From: Enterococcus mundtii
Lineage (GTDB): Bacteria > Bacillota > Bacilli > Lactobacillales > Enterococcaceae
Length of the DNA stretch: 64,000 nt
Direction of reading: 5' to 3'
Assembly (NCBI RefSeq): GCF_002813755.1
Contig: NZ_CP018061.1
Span: forward strand, 800,501 to 864,500
How positions within the stretch are numbered: the stretch's first letter is position 1; every line of letters starts with the position of its first letter. Position numbers and translations under genes: made by a program. The notes under the pieces were generated by a model. The model was given only the letters and a program-made list of their open reading frames with translations, searched no databases and had not been told where the DNA came from. Positions 45,755 through 52,989 of the stretch are shown here, piece by piece.

Positions 45755-45925
45755 TAAAAAAGACAGCCGACCACTGGCTGTCCTTAGCAGAATATTGAAA
45801 AAGTGAGCCATCTGTTTTCCGCCAGATAGCTCAACATGTATATGGGTAACGAGTGCAACCTCGCTACTTGAAAAGCTTAGCATAAGCATGGGTATAAAAA
45901 AAGCCGGATTCCTCCGACCTTAATT
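45755..45925 (-). terminator. Three consecutive minus-strand hairpins with T tails
   Basis: Read on the minus strand: (1) GTCGGA/TCCGGC (45918-45903) then T7; (2) GAGCTATCTG/CAGATGGCTC (45832-45805) then ACTTTTT; (3) GACAGCC/GGCTGTC (45782-45762) then T6. A minus-strand TATAAT lies at 45944-45949. There is no convincing minus gene upstream, so a short antisense or small RNA is conceivable; alternatively they insulate the arpU region. Confidence 0.5.
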
Positions 45926-45971
45926 AATAATTCTGACACAATTATTATATCATAAATGGAGGAATCAATGG

Positions 45972-46439
45972 ATGGTACTTTTCGATGTAAAGAAGTATGA
46001 GACACCAGAGGCAAAAGATGTGGATATGGATCGCACAAAACATAATGTTGGTGTTTTCCTTTCAGCATATCTGTCAGCTAGATGTAGGGTAGGTCAACCT
46101 CGTGAGCCTAAAGTAACAGCATCTTACTCCTTGGTTCCACCTTCTACTGCAAATAATACATTTGAAGCAGAACGAATGATGATTGAGAAAGAGGAAGCAC
46201 AACAAGAATTTGAGTACTTGCACAAATTATTTATTCGTGGCTATTCAGCAATTCAGCATCCGCATAAACCTGATGTAACAGAAAGACGGAAAAAGATATT
46301 CTATGATCGTTATATCAACGGTATGTCGATTTATGTAACTGCTCAAAGAAATAATACGAGCGAGGAATCTGTAAAAGCAGAATCGAACAAAATCATCATT
46401 CAATTTGCTTCTTCCTTAGAACTGGTTGCTTTTAAGTAG
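45972..46439 (+). CDS. ArpU/RinA-like late transcription regulator
   Basis: 155 residues. The C-terminal half (RRKKIFYDRYINGMSIYVTA, then ESNKIIIQFASSLEL) resembles the sigma-like region of ArpU/RinA proteins, which switch on packaging and lysis genes. GGAGG lies 9 nt before the ATG. The gene is followed without a gap by phased 11-bp repeats and a promoter that it is likely to activate. The N-terminal half (VDMDRTKHNVGVFLSAYLSAR) is the expected DNA-contact region. Confidence 0.8.
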   Translation: MVLFDVKKYETPEAKDVDMDRTKHNVGVFLSAYLSARCRVGQPREPKVTASYSLVPPSTANNTFEAERMMIEKEEAQQEFEYLHKLFIRGYSAIQHPHKPDVTERRKKIFYDRYINGMSIYVTAQRNNTSEESVKAESNKIIIQFASSLELVAFK

Positions 46440-46440
46440 C

Positions 46441-46538
46441 CAGTTTTTACACTTTTTATACCCATTTACTACCCAGAAGCTTTCCTTTTTATACCTTTTT
46501 TGTACCGATCAACTACCTAGCAAATGATTTATTATGAT
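46441..46538 (+). promoter_or_regulatory. Late promoter with phased 11-bp iterons
   Basis: Seven consecutive 11-bp units begin right after the arpU stop. Exact TACC ends fall at 46459, 46470, 46492, 46503 and 46514, with degenerate ends in unit 1 (TACA) and unit 4 (TTTC). Many units start with a pyrimidine plus a T-rich stretch. One unit per helical turn means a protein would line one DNA face. The last unit covers the -35 position for a -10 TATGAT at 46533-46538 (17-bp spacing). Confidence 0.75.
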
Positions 46539-46540
46539 AG

Positions 46541-46965
46541 TGTCGAAAGATTAGGAAACAGGACTTCGACAAAAACAATTTGAAGGGAGGAAATCTCCCT
46601 CATCGTTGTAATTAAGCTTCGATAGACAGCAGCAAATAAACTAAAGGATGTGGGGTTCAGCTCCTGCGGATAGTTCATATGTTGCTGTCTATTCTTATTA
46701 TGTCGCTGTGGCGGAAGTAGGAGACGCAACGGTCAATGGTGAATAACCTCGTGAGAACCTAGTAGGTTCTTGTGTGTAGTGCAATCCCACTCCAGTGACT
46801 TTGGGAGGACTTATTTAACACTGGTCAGTGTAATAAGTATCTGACCCATAACAATAGCAACTGAGGCTGTGGTAGGGAAGAGAAGCGGTTGTCAGGCTTG
46901 TGTAAGGTTGTTGGATTTGTTTGTATCTACAATATGAACATGCTTTACTAATTATCAAAAATTGT
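46541..46965 (+). ncRNA. Large structured phage RNA (ROOL/GOLLD-type candidate)
   Basis: About 420 nt without coding potential but with successive perfect stems: GTCGAA/TTCGAC (46542-46547, 46565-46570); AGGGAG/CTCCCT (46584-46600); ATAGACAGCA/TGCTGTCTAT (46622-46631, 46683-46692) enclosing a T-arm-like GGGG-TTCAG-CTCC; a class II tRNA-like fold (46702-46799); ACTTATT/AATAAGT capped by CACT-GGTC-AGTG (46809-46838). The first stem starts where the late promoter would begin transcription. Large ornate RNAs called ROOL and GOLLD occur in Lactobacillales prophages, often beside tRNAs; membership here is inference from size, place and structure. Confidence 0.6.
46702..46803 (+). ncRNA. tRNA-Leu-like (class II) element within the structured RNA
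   Basis: Acceptor-like GTCGCTG (46702-46708) and CAGTGAC (46793-46799). A D-arm, GCG/CGC (46711-46713, 46725-46727) with GGAAGTAGGAGA, closely resembles tRNA-Leu. A 6-bp long variable arm AGAACC/GGTTCT (46754-46770) and a TGCAATCCCACTCC 3' end add to the likeness. The anticodon arm cannot be folded as 5+7+5 and the T-arm is imperfect, so this is a tRNA mimic or a decayed tRNA, not a normal tRNA gene. Confidence 0.5.
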
Positions 46966-47005
46966 TTATCCTGTATGGAAAATGTTCTCAGAGGTGAAAC
47001 GATTT

Positions 47006-47188
47006 ATGTTGGAAACTAGTGAATTGAAAAAAGATGGCATCTACATGGCTAAAGTATTCGGAGAAAAAGAACTTTATAAAATCAAAATTCGTAATATTTT
47101 AGAAAGAACAGCAGTCGTCGAGTTAGTGGACGACAGCAATAAGGTAGCTGTAGTTAAGTTAAAAGATATTAGAGAAGCTGTCCTATAA
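47006..47188 (+). CDS. Small phage protein after the structured RNA
   Basis: 60 residues from ATG 47006, with GAGGTGA 9 nt upstream; ATG 46982 lacks a ribosome-binding site. Beta-rich (DGIYMAKVFGEKELYKIKI, then KVAVVKLKDIREAVL). Unknown function. It shares the late transcript and ends in a terminator. Confidence 0.65.
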   Translation: MLETSELKKDGIYMAKVFGEKELYKIKIRNILERTAVVELVDDSNKVAVVKLKDIREAVL

Positions 47189-47204
47189 AGGATAGCTTTT
47201 TGTT
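47175..47204 (+). terminator. Terminator after the small late protein
   Basis: AGCTGTCC (47176-47183) pairs with GGATAGCT (47190-47197), followed by T-rich sequence. It overlaps the stop of the preceding gene. It would end the transcript carrying the structured RNA. Confidence 0.8.
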
Positions 47205-47249
47205 TTGAGAAAAAAATTTGCCGGTATCAAATCTGGCAGATTGTAGGGC

Positions 47250-47471
47250 CTATTTACTTATAATTCGAGTTTTGCAACAAAAGCTACAAAATAAAAATTC
47301 GTCTGAGGGTCTTTTTAAGCTAATAGAGAGAAGAGCATCATTATGTTCTGTATGATACCCGATAGCAGTGATTTCATCTTTTTGTTTAATACGATGGCAA
47401 GTGCATTCGTGAATGACGAATCGATTATTCGATATTTTTAACTTTTTCTTTTTGATCACATAGTAAGGCAT
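47250..47471 (-). CDS. Minus-strand Cys-rich small protein
   Basis: 73 residues from ATG 47471 with AGAGAGG 8 nt upstream. Contains HECTCHRIK and LFCSFCCKTR, so a small zinc-binding protein is possible. It is a third minus-strand gene among the rightward phage genes. No family recognised. Confidence 0.55.
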   Translation of the reverse strand: MPYYVIKKKKLKISNNRFVIHECTCHRIKQKDEITAIGYHTEHNDALLSISLKRPSDEFLFCSFCCKTRIISK

Positions 47472-47992
47472 TTTACTTACCTCTCTTTTTTACTCTATTA
47501 TACAGCGAAAGGATAAAAAGTCATGAAAAAGTTAAATCAGATGAATGATTAGAAGGGACAAGGTAAAGACTCGTAAGCAATACAAGCTACATTTTTTTAC
47601 AACATTTGATCAAAGTGTATTGTCTAGGGAGGACTGTTTACACAAGTCTGTCACTTAGAATGTATGAGATAAACTTGGATGTTACAGAGTCTTGCTACCA
47701 ATATCTTAGGAGGGAATTATGAAAACGAGGCAAATAATTTGGAGAAAGATTACACGCTAATCCAAGATGCGTCAGAGGCCAATAATCAAATTATATCAAA
47801 AAAGCCTATACTAGTTTCCGCTAGTATAGGCAAATGACTATAGTAAAAAACAGTTTACAAAAAACGAGCATTAATGTCTAGTGAAATCATTATTGCCCAT
47901 TTATAAGAAAATCAAACACACTTCTCTGTGTAGTTACATAAGATCGCTCGTTGAGAGGTCTTTTTTATTTTGTCTTAAGGAGGAATGAACTC
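47472..47992 (+). other. Gene-poor stretch with mini-ORF and two hairpins
   Basis: No gene of normal size. A 13-codon ORF (47719-47760, KTRQIIWRKITR) has a perfect AGGAGGGAATT ribosome-binding site, so it may be a leader peptide or a truncated gene. An 11-bp perfect stem GCCTATACTAG/CTAGTATAGGC (47804-47831) has a T6 tail on the minus strand. AGATC/GGTCT with a T6 tail (47941-47967) looks like a plus-strand terminator just before the next gene. Confidence 0.5.
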
Positions 47993-48172
47993 ATGAAACA
48001 ATACACTGATAAAGATTTTGAGGAAATGAAACAATTAAAGAAGGGCTTTGAAGAAGTTGGTCAAGGTCAAGTATTTACGATTGGAACTATTCAACGTAGA
48101 TTACGTGTTGGAAAGGAACGAGCTACTGCTCTTTACAATGATTTGATCTCAGATAGAGAGAAGGCCACGTGA
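47993..48172 (+). CDS. Small DNA-binding-like phage protein
   Basis: 59 residues from ATG 47993 (AAGGAGGAATGAACTC upstream). The C-terminal half (FTIGTIQRRLRVGKERATALYNDLI) looks like a helix-turn-helix of the FtsK-gamma type. Coupled to the next gene (TGATGA overlap). Confidence 0.65.
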   Translation: MKQYTDKDFEEMKQLKKGFEEVGQGQVFTIGTIQRRLRVGKERATALYNDLISDREKAT

Positions 48173-48414
48173 TGAGAAACTACTGGTACGTATCACTATC
48201 TAATAGGTATCCACAGCCGAATGAAGGTGATCTAGTTAGAGTCGTCCAGTCAGTTCAGATCAAAAAGAAATACTCCATTGTAGAAATGACCAGAGAAGCG
48301 ACACCGAAAGAAATTGACAAATATAATCTTCGATACTGTGGATATGGCTACTTTAATGAATCACATATTGAAGAAAATATTAACAAGAATTCGAGGGATA
48401 CAAATGCAAATTGA
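48172..48414 (+). CDS. Hypothetical phage protein
   Basis: 80 residues from ATG 48172, overlapping the previous stop by one base. Contains YWYVSLSNRYPQPNEGDLVRV and YCGYGYFNESHIEEN. No family recognised. It overlaps the methyltransferase gene by 11 bp. Confidence 0.65.
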   Translation: MRNYWYVSLSNRYPQPNEGDLVRVVQSVQIKKKYSIVEMTREATPKEIDKYNLRYCGYGYFNESHIEENINKNSRDTNAN

Positions 48415-49675
48415 AGTAATGAAGTTACAGGACTTAAAGCCTGCTGATTATAATCCAAGAATTAAGTTAGAACCTGGTATGGCCGAATACGAGAAGTTAA
48501 AACAGTCCATTTTGGAATTCGGCTTTGTTGATCCACCTATTTTTAACAAACGAACAGGAAATCTCGTAGGCGGTCATCAACGGGTTGCTGTGGCTAAAGA
48601 TTTGGGCCTATACGAAGAGATAGACGTATCTGTCGTTGATTTACCACTTGATAAGGAAAAAGCTCTTAATGTGGCTCTCAATAAGATTACTGGTCATTGG
48701 GATGATGAAAAGCTTTCTGTTTTGTTGAAAGAATTAGAAAATGAAACCATTGTTTTAACAGGGTTTGAATCGGAAGAAGTAGAAGAATTACTTACTGCGT
48801 TTGAGTATAAAGAAGATACCGAAAAGCCTGTAATAGAAGATGGATTCGAAGTGAATGAATTTATAGAAAATCATTCTGATCCTAGAACTAAATATGGTCA
48901 ACTATGGAAGCTGGGTAAGCATTATTTATTATGTGGCGATGCTACGAAAGCGAGCGACGTCGAAAGATTGCTACAAGGTAAAAAGGCGGATTTAGTTGTC
49001 ACTGATCCACCATATAATGTAGCGGTGAAATCTGATAATAAAGATTTAAACGAATCTGGTCGAGATAAAATTATGAATGACGATATGAGTGATGAAGAGT
49101 TTGATCAATTTTTAATGTCTGTATTCCAAAACTATGCTAATGCAATGGAAGACAACTCGGCAATTTATGTCTTTCATGGATCTTCTTATCAGCGAGAATT
49201 TGAAAATAGGATGAATGCCGCAGGAATTATAGTTCGGTCACAGTGTATTTGGGTTAAAAATAATGCAACATTTGGTTGGAGTCAGTATCGTTGGCAACAT
49301 GAACCAGTTTTCTATGCACATAAGGAAAGATATGCACCTACGTGGTACGGAGATAGGAAACAGACAACGGTTTGGCAAGACGACTTACTAGAAGATTTAC
49401 CAGCAACCATTTGGAGAGTTCCCAAAGATGATGTGAATGCATATTATCACCCGACGCAAAAGCCATTATCACTTATTGCTATACCAGTAAAAAATAGTTC
49501 TAAAAGGCAGGATATCGTTTTAGATTTATTTGGTGGCTCTGGTAGTACATTAATGACCTGCGATCAGTTAGAACGTATTTGTTATACTCTCGAATTAGAT
49601 CCTCTATTTTGTGATGTAATTATTGAGAGATGGGAACGAGCGACAGGCAACGAAGCAATTTTAGTTTCAGAATAA
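48404..49675 (+). CDS. ParB-like domain fused to DNA methyltransferase
   Basis: 423 residues. The N-terminal ParB/sulfiredoxin-like domain (LKPADYNPRIK, GGHQRVAVAKDLG) is fused to a beta-class amino-methyltransferase with motif IV DPPY (VVTDPPYNVAV) before motif I (LDLFGGSGSTLMT). It modifies adenine N6 or cytosine N4 in phage DNA, probably to avoid host restriction. Start ATG 48404 has CGAGGGATACAA upstream. It precedes the packaging genes. Confidence 0.92.
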   Translation: MQIEVMKLQDLKPADYNPRIKLEPGMAEYEKLKQSILEFGFVDPPIFNKRTGNLVGGHQRVAVAKDLGLYEEIDVSVVDLPLDKEKALNVALNKITGHWDDEKLSVLLKELENETIVLTGFESEEVEELLTAFEYKEDTEKPVIEDGFEVNEFIENHSDPRTKYGQLWKLGKHYLLCGDATKASDVERLLQGKKADLVVTDPPYNVAVKSDNKDLNESGRDKIMNDDMSDEEFDQFLMSVFQNYANAMEDNSAIYVFHGSSYQREFENRMNAAGIIVRSQCIWVKNNATFGWSQYRWQHEPVFYAHKERYAPTWYGDRKQTTVWQDDLLEDLPATIWRVPKDDVNAYYHPTQKPLSLIAIPVKNSSKRQDIVLDLFGGSGSTLMTCDQLERICYTLELDPLFCDVIIERWERATGNEAILVSE

Positions 49676-49683
49676 AAAAGAAG

Positions 49684-49811
49684 CCGAGTGCGTAAACACT
49701 CGACTACTTCAACGAGGACACTAAGCCCCCGAAGATACAGAGAATGCCCACGCGTGGTTTTTCGATACCCTCTGTATCTTTTAGCATCATAACAGATGTC
49801 GGGGTGCTTAG
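49684..49811 (+). ncRNA. Nested hairpin element upstream of the pre-terminase genes
   Basis: Hairpin CGAGTG/CACTCG (49685-49702). Then an outer stem CTAAGCCCCCGA (49721-49732) pairs with TCGGGG-T-GCTTAG (49799-49811; one bulge). Directly inside it AGATACAGAG (49733-49742) pairs with CTCTGTATCT (49770-49779) around a palindrome CCACGCGTGG (49748-49757). The closing arm ends 3 nt before the next start codon, which has no normal ribosome-binding site. Could regulate translation, terminate the methyltransferase transcript (TCTTTT tail), or be a DNA site. Confidence 0.6.
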
Positions 49812-49814
49812 ACA

Positions 49815-50021
49815 ATGGAAAACGAAAAATTTGATTTAGACTATGAGATTGAAAAAGCGATGGAGAAAGCAGAGTCTATTGATGAATATAAGAAAATCAT
49901 TCGAATAGCTTTGGGGAAATGGCTTAAAAATCTCCAGTCAGGACAAATCAAGTTAGATAAAGTTTCCGATTTAAAGATATTGATTGAAGCTGATCTTATG
50001 TTGAAAGATATTGATGATTGA
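49815..50021 (+). CDS. Small acidic phage protein
   Basis: 68 residues from ATG 49815. Charged helical protein (DLDYEIEKAMEKAESIDEY, then DLKILIEADLMLKDIDD). The start codon sits 3 nt after a stable stem, so ribosome access may depend on opening that stem. Unknown function. Confidence 0.6.
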   Translation: MENEKFDLDYEIEKAMEKAESIDEYKKIIRIALGKWLKNLQSGQIKLDKVSDLKILIEADLMLKDIDD

Positions 50022-50054
50022 GAGATAATCAATGTAAAAAAGGAGATCAGTAGT

Positions 50055-50762
50055 TTGAATAATGATAAACTGACTATTACTGAATTTGAAAAAACATTAG
50101 AAATTGTTTTTTCAAAAATACCTGAAGAAGAAAATGAACTGAAATTCTTGGTTTCATCTGACATTGGCTTTGAAATTTTGAATTTAAAACTATCTATCAA
50201 TATTCTATTAGATAGAAAACATTACACGGGAATCTTATCCCTAATAAGAACTATGATGGAAAATCATATATATTTGAAATATATATTGGAGAAGAATTCG
50301 AATAAAAGAAGCAGAGCTTATCAGTTAAATGTATATAGAGATGTGAAAAAACAATATGATGCTCAAAAAAAGAATAAAAAGCTACAAAAAATGATTGCTC
50401 AAGATCAATGGTTAAAAGAGCAAACAGATTTATATGAACAAGATGAAGCTAAAATAAAACAATATTTAAAAGAACTTGATTCACTTTATGGGCACAAGCT
50501 AGTACCTTGGTATAACGATGATGGAAGTACAAAAGGAATATACAAGCTGTTTGAACGTATGGGTAAATCCGATTGGTACGATGGCATATATAGATACTTA
50601 TGTATGGAAGCCCATGGGAATAATGGATTAAAACATTTTGAAATGTTAGATAATGGTATGACAAAATTAAAACCAACTATATTGAATGAAAAACAAATTA
50701 GTAGTATAAGTTGTAAAATTCTGAATGAAACAAGAAAAGAATTAGCAAACTTGATTTCTTAG
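50055..50762 (+). CDS. DUF5677-like protein, possible phage cargo
   Basis: 235 residues from TTG 50055 with AAGGAGATCAG upstream. The helical core (KHYTGILSLIRTMMENHIYLKYI, later DGIYRYLCMEAHGNNGLKHF) resembles DUF5677 proteins, in which an Arg-Glu and a Glu-x-His pattern recur. Markedly AT-rich and placed between the methyltransferase and terminase genes, it looks like an inserted accessory gene. Function unknown; an anti-phage or host-interaction role is only inference. Confidence 0.6.
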   Translation: MNNDKLTITEFEKTLEIVFSKIPEEENELKFLVSSDIGFEILNLKLSINILLDRKHYTGILSLIRTMMENHIYLKYILEKNSNKRSRAYQLNVYRDVKKQYDAQKKNKKLQKMIAQDQWLKEQTDLYEQDEAKIKQYLKELDSLYGHKLVPWYNDDGSTKGIYKLFERMGKSDWYDGIYRYLCMEAHGNNGLKHFEMLDNGMTKLKPTILNEKQISSISCKILNETRKELANLIS

Positions 50763-50808
50763 AAAAACAAAACTCAACCTAATCAGAATGTGAGGTGGTG
50801 TATATTGA

Positions 50809-51705
50809 ATGGCAAGAAAGCGTGATCCAAGACGTGATGAAGCTTTCAAATTGTTTGAAGAGTCTAATGGAACAATAACTAACCGAGAAATTTCTGTAAA
50901 GTTATCTGTCCCAGAAAAAACTATTTCAGCATGGAAATCACGTGACAAATGGAATGAAGTACTGCAAAAAGATGAATGTAGTACTTCAAATAATCATTGT
51001 AGTACTGCAAATAAAGGTGGCGCACCTATCGGTAACCAGAATGCCATGGGGAATAAAGGGAATAGCAGCGCATCACCGCCATCAGGCAATAAGAACGCCT
51101 TGAAAACTGGCGAATATGAAACAATATTCTTTGATACGTTAAGCGATGACGAGAAGGACATCTATTCAAGTTTGGATGATGATCCTTCTTGTGTTTTATC
51201 TGAAGAAATACGGCTACTGAAGATTCGACAGCTACGAATGATGAAAAGAATCAAAAAAGCCGAAGAAGGGTTAAATGAGGAAGAAGTTGAGCGGCTGCAA
51301 CAGCTAAGAAAAATAAAAACTCCTATAGAAAAAGATGGTAAAAAGCTAGAAATCAAACGTGAAGCAATGCAAGATATCCAAGTAAGTAGAAAAGTATACC
51401 GTAAAATTGATGATATTCTTTCAATTGAAGATTCACTAACTCGGATTAGTAACCAGTTGACAAAATCGATTAAACAACTAAATGAATTATCCCTATTAGG
51501 AGGAAAAGTTGTATTAATGGAAGAGCAAAAACGGAAAATAGCCTTTGAAGCGGATATTCTCGAACATAAAGTCTCTAAACTTATTCTTAAACAAGGTGAG
51601 CAAAGTAAAGTTCAAGGCCTTATTGATATTGGCCAAGCGATTATTGGTCCAATAGAAGAAGATGAGGAGAGTGAAACAGATGAGTCAGTTGAAACTATCG
51701 ACTAA
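50809..51705 (+). CDS. terS: Terminase small subunit
   Basis: 298 residues. N-terminal helix-turn-helix (ITNREISVKLSVPEKTISAWKS), a Gly/Asn-rich linker (GNQNAMGNKGNSS), then long helical oligomerisation region. It recognises the packaging site and hands DNA to TerL. GTGAGGTGG precedes the ATG. It overlaps terL by 26 bp. Confidence 0.87.
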   Translation: MARKRDPRRDEAFKLFEESNGTITNREISVKLSVPEKTISAWKSRDKWNEVLQKDECSTSNNHCSTANKGGAPIGNQNAMGNKGNSSASPPSGNKNALKTGEYETIFFDTLSDDEKDIYSSLDDDPSCVLSEEIRLLKIRQLRMMKRIKKAEEGLNEEEVERLQQLRKIKTPIEKDGKKLEIKREAMQDIQVSRKVYRKIDDILSIEDSLTRISNQLTKSIKQLNELSLLGGKVVLMEEQKRKIAFEADILEHKVSKLILKQGEQSKVQGLIDIGQAIIGPIEEDEESETDESVETID

Positions 51706-52975
51706 ACAAAAAGAGAATATTTTTCAACCACTTAAAGGAATTCGGATGGAGATGAACGAGGGAACGATTCGTTCTGGTAAGACGATGTCAGATGCTCAAA
51801 AGATGGCGTTAATATACGCAGGACATCCCGATACGAATCATCTTGTTCTTGCTTATAACCAAGAACAAGCCTACAGAATGTTTATGGATTGTGAAGGGTT
51901 CGGACTAGAACATATCTTTGCCAGCTGTGCTGAAATTCGACACGATGAACATGGAGATCATTTATGGATCAATCTACCAGAGGGAGAAAAGCGGATCTAT
52001 TATAAAGGCGGCGGAAAAGTGAATGCTGTCGGCGCTATCACTGGGATGTCATTTGGAACAGTCACTTTTTTGGAATTCAATCTGCTTAACAAAGCGGTCA
52101 TAGAGGAGGCTTTTCGTCGGACTAAAGCTTCTAGCTTTCGTTATCATCTCGCTGAACAGAATCCGCCAGCACCAAATCATCCGAACCTAGAAACTCTTAA
52201 ACCCTTTATAGAAACTGGGTCTTTTAAGTTTCGTCATTGGCGACCACAAGATAATCCTATTTTAACGAAACAAGCTTTGAAAGAATGGAAAGCTGAATGT
52301 AAAGTCTCCGAGTATCTTTACAAACGAGATTGGCTAGGTGATCGTGTGATGCCTGAAGGTGTGATCTATTCAATGTTTAACGAAGATACTCATCTGTCGA
52401 AGGAAATCATTGGCAAGTCTGTAGAAGCGTTCTTTAGTGCAGACGGCGGACAAAGTGATGCAACTACCTGTTCCTTAAACCTTGTTACGTGGAAAGATGG
52501 AGAATATTATCTCTATCGAATGGCTAACTTCTACCATAGTGGTGCCGACACGGGTGTCACGAAAGCGATGAGTGAGTATGCCAAGGAAATTAAGCAGTTT
52601 AAAGAATGGTGTTATAAAGAGTGGTCATGGCTGCCTAAACATTCAAAATTCTTTGTCGATCCAGCCTGTAAGTCATTGAGTGAGGAATTACGTGTGTTAG
52701 GAATCGTCACAACAAAAGCAGACAACAACTCAAAAGACAAAGTAACCAGCAATGGCACTAAAATTGAAATAGGTATCGAACGTATGCAAAGCGCCTTTTC
52801 AAAAGGACGCTTTTTTCTTTACGATCATGATGGCAAGTATGGTCACTATCATTTCATCAAAGAATTAGGAATGTACGTTCGGAATGATTCTGGCTACCCA
52901 GTGGATAAAAACAACCATGCATTAGACGAATGTCGTTATGCGATTAATTATTTTACGAAACGCTATGTTCTTTAG
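51680..52975 (+). CDS. terL: Terminase large subunit
   Basis: 431 residues. The ATPase has the P-loop GTIRSGKTMSD near the N-terminus and strand TVTFLEFNLLNK in the Walker B position. The nuclease domain has Asp in FFSADGGQSDATT and FFVDPACKSL, and DECRYAINYF near the end. It pumps and cuts phage DNA at the portal. Start ATG 51680 has GAGGAGAGTGAAACAG upstream; an earlier in-frame codon at 51662 is not preferred. Confidence 0.93.
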   Translation: MSQLKLSTKQKENIFQPLKGIRMEMNEGTIRSGKTMSDAQKMALIYAGHPDTNHLVLAYNQEQAYRMFMDCEGFGLEHIFASCAEIRHDEHGDHLWINLPEGEKRIYYKGGGKVNAVGAITGMSFGTVTFLEFNLLNKAVIEEAFRRTKASSFRYHLAEQNPPAPNHPNLETLKPFIETGSFKFRHWRPQDNPILTKQALKEWKAECKVSEYLYKRDWLGDRVMPEGVIYSMFNEDTHLSKEIIGKSVEAFFSADGGQSDATTCSLNLVTWKDGEYYLYRMANFYHSGADTGVTKAMSEYAKEIKQFKEWCYKEWSWLPKHSKFFVDPACKSLSEELRVLGIVTTKADNNSKDKVTSNGTKIEIGIERMQSAFSKGRFFLYDHDGKYGHYHFIKELGMYVRNDSGYPVDKNNHALDECRYAINYFTKRYVL

Positions 52976-52989
52976 CAGGAGGTGATCAG

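Noticed and set aside
45692..45889. Minus-strand ORF as a holin-like type I toxin
   Set aside because: It spans two terminator hairpins and lacks a ribosome-binding site and a convincing single hydrophobic helix near its start.
45877..46068. Minus-strand ORF over the arpU start
   Set aside because: It has no ribosome-binding site, overlaps a well-supported gene, and its end runs through a terminator hairpin.
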